DNA of 38,168 nt, from assembly GCA_964496975.1 (NCBI GenBank), contig CAZCBN010000018.1, positions 1 through 38,168 on the forward strand. The letters are read 5' to 3'. Position numbers and translations under genes: made by a program. Shown piece by piece: positions 34,073-38,168 of the stretch. The notes beneath the pieces were generated by a model that was not told the DNA's origin, ran no database searches, and saw only the letters and a list, made by a program, of their open reading frames with translations. Source of the DNA: CAZCBN01 sp964496975 (GTDB lineage: Bacteria; Planctomycetota; Phycisphaerae; Phycisphaerales; UBA1924). How positions within the stretch are numbered: position 1 is the stretch's first letter; each line of letters opens with the position of its first letter.

Positions 34073-36039
34073 ATCGGAGCGGCTTCCTGGAAGTAGCCGA
34101 CGTACAGCAGGGCCTGGTAGCTCTCGTCCCGCGTCGTCGCGTCCGTGTTGTTGCCGCTGGTGGGGTCGTTGAAGTCGTTGTCCTGGTCCGCGTCGTAGGT
34201 AATGTCCGCCGCGATCACCACGCCGCCGTTGGTGATCGGGTCCGCCGGGTCGAGGCCCGCGACCGACGTGTTGTTCCACGCCGCCCGGCTCGCGTTCGCG
34301 CTGAAGAGCGAGCCCGAGCTCGCCGAGTTCGCGTCCGCGATCGACAGGAAGTCGATGCGGTACTCGCGGCCGCTGGTCAGGCCGTCGATCTGCTGGCCCA
34401 GCTCGAGCACCAGCTCCAGCTCGTACGAGAACGTCGTCGGGTTGAACACCGCGCGGATCAGCGCGCTGTCAAAGTCCGACGCGTCGCCCACCGTGTCCTG
34501 GTCCGTGTCGATGCGGTTGAACAGCTCCACGCCGCCGATGAACCACACGTTGCCCACCGAGTCAAACGCCGGCGCCGAGAGCGACGGGCCGAGCGGGGCA
34601 CCGCCCGTGACGTTGAACAGGGGCGTCAGACGGCCAATCGCCGCGCCGCCCGGGCCGTCGAGAATCGGCTTGCCGCCGTTGGCCCCGGCGTCGATGTACG
34701 CCGCGATGGTCCAGTCCGTCGTCGTCCCCACGCGGCGGCCGACGAAGATCTGGTTGTTGAAATCATCGTTGAACCCGCCGTCGAACCAAGTGGCCGCCAC
34801 CATCAGGTTGCCGCCCTGGTCCTCGTGCACCGCGACCTGGCCGCTGCCGCCGCGGAAGCCGACCTGATCCGTGTAGTTCCGGTACTCGCCCGCCGCGCTC
34901 GGGGAGAACACGAACCCGGTGGTCGGATCCGTGATCGTCAGCGGAGCGAGCGGCGTGAAGAAGTCCACACGCGTGCCCACCGCGCCCGTCGTCGTGTACG
35001 ACCACGCCGAGATCGTGTTGGTCGGGTCGCTCGTGGCGTTCGGCTTCACGAGGATCGCGGCCGTGCCCACGCCACCCAGCGGGTTCGCCGTCGTCACGCC
35101 GATCGAGCCGCGGTGGTCGGGCCGCGCGCCGCGGTGGGCCGTCGTCGTCGTCGTCGCGCCGAAGTCCGCGCCGAACACGTAGTTGGTCGCAAAGTTCGGG
35201 CCGGCGTAGATCCCGTTCCCGCCCGTCACGCTCTGCGGGTACATGCTGGGCGGGTTGTGCGCCGTGCCGCTGTTGCGCACGATCCACTCGGTCGCGTTCG
35301 CGCTCGTCAGGCTGTTCGTGATCACGTTCAGCGTGCCAGTCGCCCGCGCATCCAGGTTCGTGCGGAAGATGTTGACGCCCGACAGAGCCGTGAACCCACC
35401 CGCCGACGACGTCCCGAACGCGTCCGCACGGAAGTACAGGTTGCCGTTCGCGTCCACCTGGCCCAGGCCGAACTGCGACAGGTTCTGCGCCAGGTTGTTC
35501 GTGTTCACCGCGCCCTGCACGCGGGTGACATAGAGCCGGTTCGCCGCGTTCGGGTCATAGTTCACGATCGCGCCGACCATGCCGTTGTACGACTGGCCGC
35601 CGTTCGTCGTCCCGAACTCCGACACCGCCGCCGCGAACTGCGCCGCGGCGGAGGGGCCCGAAACCATCATGCCCGCCGCGTTCGCCGTCGGGTTCACGCC
35701 CCAGCCCGACTGCCCCGCCATCGGCGCCGCGAACTGGAACTGCGACGCGTTCACGCCGCCGATCACGTCCGGGCTGATCGCCTGCGCGCTCGCCAGGCTG
35801 TTGAAGAACGTGCTGCCGCTGAAGCTCGTCTTCACGATCGGCGCCACGCCGAACGTCGTGCCCCACGACGTCGCCACCGGCGCCAGATCCACCACATACC
35901 GCGTCACCTGCGACGCCGAGGCCGTCGGGTTGAGCGCGTCACCCGGCAGGCCACCGGCCACCGAGACGCTGTCCTGCGCAAACGCCGGCGCCGCAAGCCC
36001 GGCGACCAGAGCGACAACAAGCACACGGTTCTGCATCAT
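33907..36039 (-). CDS. Large secreted protein of unknown function with twin GC-type dockerin tail
   Basis: 710 residues. A clear signal peptide ends at AFA-Q (about residue 22). The body is rich in Asn, Thr, Gly and Ala, with short beta-like repeats and no cysteines until the tail, like secreted beta-propeller or passenger-like proteins. I cannot assign a family. Motifs of note are EDQGGNLMVAATWFDGGFN, DTDQDTVGDASDFDS and DADQDNDFNDP; the last two resemble calcium-binding loops. The last 55 residues are the same dockerin pair as in the EEP protein. AAGGAGA sits seven bases before the two adjacent ATGs (36039, 36036). An own terminator follows. The gene is probably monocistronic. Location is the cell surface or outside; role unknown. 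Confidence 0.88.
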   Translation of the reverse strand: MMQNRVLVVALVAGLAAPAFAQDSVSVAGGLPGDALNPTASASQVTRYVVDLAPVATSWGTTFGVAPIVKTSFSGSTFFNSLASAQAISPDVIGGVNASQFQFAAPMAGQSGWGVNPTANAAGMMVSGPSAAAQFAAAVSEFGTTNGGQSYNGMVGAIVNYDPNAANRLYVTRVQGAVNTNNLAQNLSQFGLGQVDANGNLYFRADAFGTSSAGGFTALSGVNIFRTNLDARATGTLNVITNSLTSANATEWIVRNSGTAHNPPSMYPQSVTGGNGIYAGPNFATNYVFGADFGATTTTTAHRGARPDHRGSIGVTTANPLGGVGTAAILVKPNATSDPTNTISAWSYTTTGAVGTRVDFFTPLAPLTITDPTTGFVFSPSAAGEYRNYTDQVGFRGGSGQVAVHEDQGGNLMVAATWFDGGFNDDFNNQIFVGRRVGTTTDWTIAAYIDAGANGGKPILDGPGGAAIGRLTPLFNVTGGAPLGPSLSAPAFDSVGNVWFIGGVELFNRIDTDQDTVGDASDFDSALIRAVFNPTTFSYELELVLELGQQIDGLTSGREYRIDFLSIADANSASSGSLFSANASRAAWNNTSVAGLDPADPITNGGVVIAADITYDADQDNDFNDPTSGNNTDATTRDESYQALLYVGYFQEAAPMCPADFNGDTVPGDIFDLFDFLAALDGGLDFNGDTSPADIFDLFDFLAVLDAGCP

Positions 36040-36438
36040 CTCGAAATCTCCTTCAACAAGGCCTTCTCACGATCCGCGTTGGTCTTCAGTCCACGCCGCC
36101 CGCCCCGCGCCCGCCGGCGGCGGCCGAGCCCGTCGCCGCGACCAAAGGCCGCCCGACGTTCCCCCCACCCGCCATCCCGCCGAAACGCCCCCCGCCCGCG
36201 GCCGTCACGCCCGCCCGCGATCGCGCCGATCCGCAATCCCGCGGCTCAGCCCGGCACGGCACCCGCTGCCGCAACGTCACAAGCGTCAAAATGGGGGAAC
36301 TGGGCTCTCTGGGCGATACATCGCCCGTCTCTTCCAACGTAGACTGTAGACTCTACCGCCTCACGGACCACCGTTCCAAACCCACGCAACAAAGAAGGTT
36401 GTGTCAAGAAGGTCTTTTCCATCAACCCGCGTCCACGC
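36040..36438 (-). promoter_or_regulatory. Intergenic region upstream of the secreted protein gene, with promoter-like elements
   Basis: A 399-base gap, less G+C-rich than its surroundings at its right end. On the minus strand it has a perfect -35 hexamer TTGACA (36407-36402). Seventeen bases on is only TGGGTT, a poor -10, so this is weak. Nearby are a tandem 7-bp repeat (GTAGACT twice, 36339-36352), a direct repeat AAGAAGGT at 36392 and 36406, and a small palindrome GGGCGA...TCGCCC at 36311-36326. If the -35 is used, the leader is over 300 bases. I see no coding frame or riboswitch. Confidence 0.35.
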
Positions 36439-37392
36439 TCAAGAAACCGCGGCACCCCCAACCCGCATCGCCCCCGCAATTCCCCCTGCCAGACGCGCGT
36501 TGTTCACCGCCAACGCCACGTTCCCTTCCAGCGTCCGCCCCCCGGACACCTCGTGCAACCCCCCCCGCACCCGCGGCGTCACGCCGCGCCCCACCGTCCC
36601 CGCCGCCCGTCGCTCCGCCTCCGCAAGCCACCCCGCCCACTCCCGCGCGCTCACCGACTGCCCCTGCGGCACCGGGTTCACGACAAGCACGCCGCGCCCC
36701 GTGCGTGAGAGCTCCTGCCGCACATACCCCGCCAGGTCCCGCACATCATCAAACCGCCCGTCCACCCCAGCCTCTGACTCCCGCAGATAAAACGCCGGGA
36801 ACACGTCCGTCCGATACCCCACCACCGGCACCCCGAGCGTTTCGAGCGCCTCCCGCGTCGCCTCCACATCCAGCAGCGACTTCACCCCGCTCGCCACCAC
36901 CGCCACCGGAAACCGCGCCAGCGCCGCCAAGTCGCTGCTGATGTCAAGCCGCGTCCCATAGCCGCGGTGCACCCCGCCAAGCCCACCCGTCGCAAACACG
37001 CAGAGCCCCGCCGCCGCCGCGATCTCCATCGTCGCCGACACCGTCGTCGCGCCCCACCCGCCCCGGTGCAGCAGAAGCCCGAGGTTTGAGGTGTTCACCT
37101 TCGTCACCCCGCCGCCCACCCCGCCGCCCGGCTCGTCGCCCGGCTCGTCGCCCGGGCCGGCGCCCGCAAGGTCCGCCCGCGTCAGCATCTCCCCCAGCTC
37201 CGCCTCGTTCATCCCAACCACCGCCCGCCCGCCGCACACCCCGACAAGCGCCGCCCCCGCATCTCCCCCGGCCCGCACCGCCGCAGAAAGCTCCCGCGCC
37301 ACACCCATCGCGCTCGCCCGCGGCACGCCGTGCACCACGAGCGTCGTCTCGAGCGCCACCTCCCCGGAACCCGCCCGCCGTTCAACGCGCAT
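36439..37392 (-). CDS. psuG: Pseudouridine-5'-phosphate glycosidase
   Basis: Cleaves the C-glycosidic bond of pseudouridine 5'-phosphate to uracil and ribose 5-phosphate. The 317-residue product carries the expected catalytic set: E15 (ALETTLVVHG), K98 (VTKVNTSNLG), D150 (TRLDISSDL) and K171 (ASGVKSLLDVEATRE). The signature GGLGGVHRG is present too. Between about 76 and 97, just before K98, is an unusual Gly/Asp/Glu/Pro stretch (GDEPGDEPGGGVGGG) built from a 12-base DNA repeat. The ATG at 37392 is preceded by GGAG. No pseudouridine kinase (psuK) is next to it. It lies downstream of HU, from which it is separated by a terminator. Confidence 0.95.
   Translation of the reverse strand: MRVERRAGSGEVALETTLVVHGVPRASAMGVARELSAAVRAGGDAGAALVGVCGGRAVVGMNEAELGEMLTRADLAGAGPGDEPGDEPGGGVGGGVTKVNTSNLGLLLHRGGWGATTVSATMEIAAAAGLCVFATGGLGGVHRGYGTRLDISSDLAALARFPVAVVASGVKSLLDVEATREALETLGVPVVGYRTDVFPAFYLRESEAGVDGRFDDVRDLAGYVRQELSRTGRGVLVVNPVPQGQSVSAREWAGWLAEAERRAAGTVGRGVTPRVRGGLHEVSGGRTLEGNVALAVNNARLAGGIAGAMRVGGAAVS
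37127..37150. repeat. 12-bp coding tandem repeat inside psuG
   Basis: CCCGGCTCGTCG occurs twice in a row (37127-37138, 37139-37150) and partly again. Because 12 is a multiple of three the frame is kept. It encodes the GDEP repeat in the enzyme's loop just before the catalytic lysine. Confidence 0.85.
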
Positions 37393-37438
37393 CGCCTCAT
37401 CTCCGCCTACGCCGCCGCCCCAAGCCCGCACCCGCCCG

Positions 37439-37470
37439 AAAACGACAGCACGCCGGGTGTCCCGGCGTGC
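37439..37470 (-). terminator. Intrinsic terminator of the HU gene
   Basis: A perfect 10-bp stem (GCACGCCGGG at 37448-37457, CCCGGCGTGC at 37461-37470) with a 3-base loop. On the minus strand it is followed by TGTCG and then TTTT. It lies 43 bases after the HU stop and before the psuG start. Confidence 0.85.
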
Positions 37471-37512
37471 CGCGTATCAAGGTCTCTCAGTCCGGTCGAC
37501 ACCCGGGCCGAC

Positions 37513-37917
37513 TCAGGCCACCATGTCCTTCAGCGCCTTCAGCGGGCGCACCCGCACGACGTTCCGTGCCGGCTTGGCCTTCACGGTCATCATCTGGCCC
37601 TTGTTGAACGGGTCGGGCTTCGTCGTGGCCTTGGTCGCCGGCTTGCGAACCACGCCCACGCGCATCAGGCCGGGCACGTTCAGCTTGCCCACGCCGTTCT
37701 TCCCGCAGTCCGCCGCGATCATGGTGCCCAGCACCTCAAACACCTGCGACGCCTGCTTCCGCGTGATCCCCACGTGGTCCGCGATCGTCGTGTAAATCTC
37801 GCCCTTCGTCCGCGGCTTCTCCTTCGCCGGCGTGATCTTCGCCGGAGCCGCCGGCTTCGCCGTCGCGGTCTTCACAGCGGTCTTCTTCGCCACCTTCTTG
37901 CTCGCTTTCTTCGCCAT
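37513..37917 (-). CDS. HU-family DNA-binding protein with lysine-rich N-terminal tail
   Basis: Nucleoid protein of 134 residues. Residues 1-36 are a histone-H1-like tail of Lys, Ala, Thr and Pro (MAKKASKKVAKKTAVKTAT...). The HU fold follows: the helical part TKGEIYTTIADHVGITRKQ and SQVFEVLGTMIAADCGKNG, the beta strands VGKLNVPGLMRVGVVRKP, and the DNA-binding arm region ending in the family's ALKDMV. The arm is modified (PATKATTKPDPFNKGQMM). The ATG at 37917 has CGGAG upstream; sequence further up is not protein-like. Lys-rich extensions of HU are known in several high-G+C groups and would add non-specific DNA binding. It is likely abundant and monocistronic, with its own terminator. A phylogenetic check would settle which HU subgroup. 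Confidence 0.93.
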   Translation of the reverse strand: MAKKASKKVAKKTAVKTATAKPAAPAKITPAKEKPRTKGEIYTTIADHVGITRKQASQVFEVLGTMIAADCGKNGVGKLNVPGLMRVGVVRKPATKATTKPDPFNKGQMMTVKAKPARNVVRVRPLKALKDMVA

Positions 37918-38068
37918 CTCCGGCTCCGTCGAGGGGTTTGTGGAAACGCGGACGCTCCGCCCGCGTCCCCGCTCATCGGACCGAGCCGCCGATTTCTGCG
38001 AGTTTTTCGGCATTTTTCGCGCCGCCCCCGCCACCCGACCGCAAAAAACGCCACATTTCCCGCCCCCT

Positions 38069-38168
38069 TCACCCCGCCGGGGCCAGCTCAACCCCCACCG
38101 GCACGTGGTCCGACGGCCCAAAACCCCCGAAAAACCCCGCCGATTCGCCCCCGCCCCCCTCCCCCGCC
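38069..38168 (-). CDS. C-terminal end of an endonuclease/exonuclease/phosphatase family protein (cut by window edge)
   Basis: The last 33 codons of a minus-strand gene read GEGGGGESAGFFGGFGPSDHVPVGVELAPAG and stop at 38069. Within it, SDHVPV matches the closing SDHxPV motif that supplies the catalytic Asp and His of the EEP superfamily, followed by a final strand. The rest lies beyond the window. The gap to HU on the same strand is 151 bases. It has no dockerin tail, unlike the EEP gene at 32286. Evidence is short, so the family call is good but not certain. Confidence 0.6.
   Translation of the reverse strand, partial: AGEGGGGESAGFFGGFGPSDHVPVGVELAPAG

Noticed and set aside
33196..36342. A 1048-codon plus-strand open frame antisense to the secreted protein genes
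   Set aside because: Antisense to two clear genes with signal peptides, ribosome sites and a terminator; no signal peptide or domain of its own.

Overview
The window is about 70% G+C, densely coding, and has no rRNA, tRNA, CRISPR or transposase genes that I can see. It most likely comes from a planctomycete of the class Phycisphaerae. The best evidence is a pair of secreted proteins ending in the twin dockerin-like tail (two DFNGDT...DIFDLFDF units, then LDAGCP) that is known from that group. The ECF sigma factors, the transmembrane Ser/Thr kinase and the large von Willebrand A (VWA) proteins also fit. Most of the content is chromosomal housekeeping and envelope genes.

Layout, left to right. 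1-7500 is cell shape and signalling: the start of mreB, an ECF sigma/anti-sigma pair joined by a GTGA overlap, a membrane-anchored coiled-coil protein with a clear terminator, and on the other strand a second ECF sigma factor with a C-terminal extension followed by a membrane Ser/Thr kinase. 7665-11721 is the succinate dehydrogenase operon sdhC-sdhA-sdhB (minus strand), preceded by a DUF1844 gene. 12589-17978 holds a SurA/PpiC-like lipoprotein overlapping a YraN nuclease-fold gene, a hybrid-free sensor histidine kinase and miaB. 18036-25716 is a run of three large minus-strand genes: a giant membrane protein with a very long disordered tail, a double-VWA/GATase-like membrane protein, and an exported VWA protein. 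A perfect 15-bp palindrome lies upstream of the last one. 25821-31681 is metabolic and wall genes: trpD, a small unknown, fabI divergent from nadC, a PBP4-type DacB and an unknown. 31863-38168 holds a single-domain response regulator, two secreted dockerin-tailed proteins (one an endonuclease/exonuclease/phosphatase), psuG, a lysine-tailed HU protein and the last codons of a second exonuclease/phosphatase-family gene.

How they work together: the sdh genes form one respiratory complex, and the ECF/anti-sigma pair and the ECF/kinase pair look like two independent signal routes. The VWA block looks like part of the MoxR/Bat-type envelope modules of planctomycetes, but no MoxR ATPase or DUF58 gene is next to it. 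The two dockerin-tailed proteins probably share a cell-surface or export destination.

The most unusual large-scale feature is compositional. The plus strand is G-rich up to about 20 kb and C-rich beyond about 22.5 kb, whichever strand the genes are on. This is the pattern expected at a replication terminus or at a rearrangement boundary. I found no obviously new defence or mobile system. The VWA block and the dockerin-tailed secreted proteins are the least understood parts.
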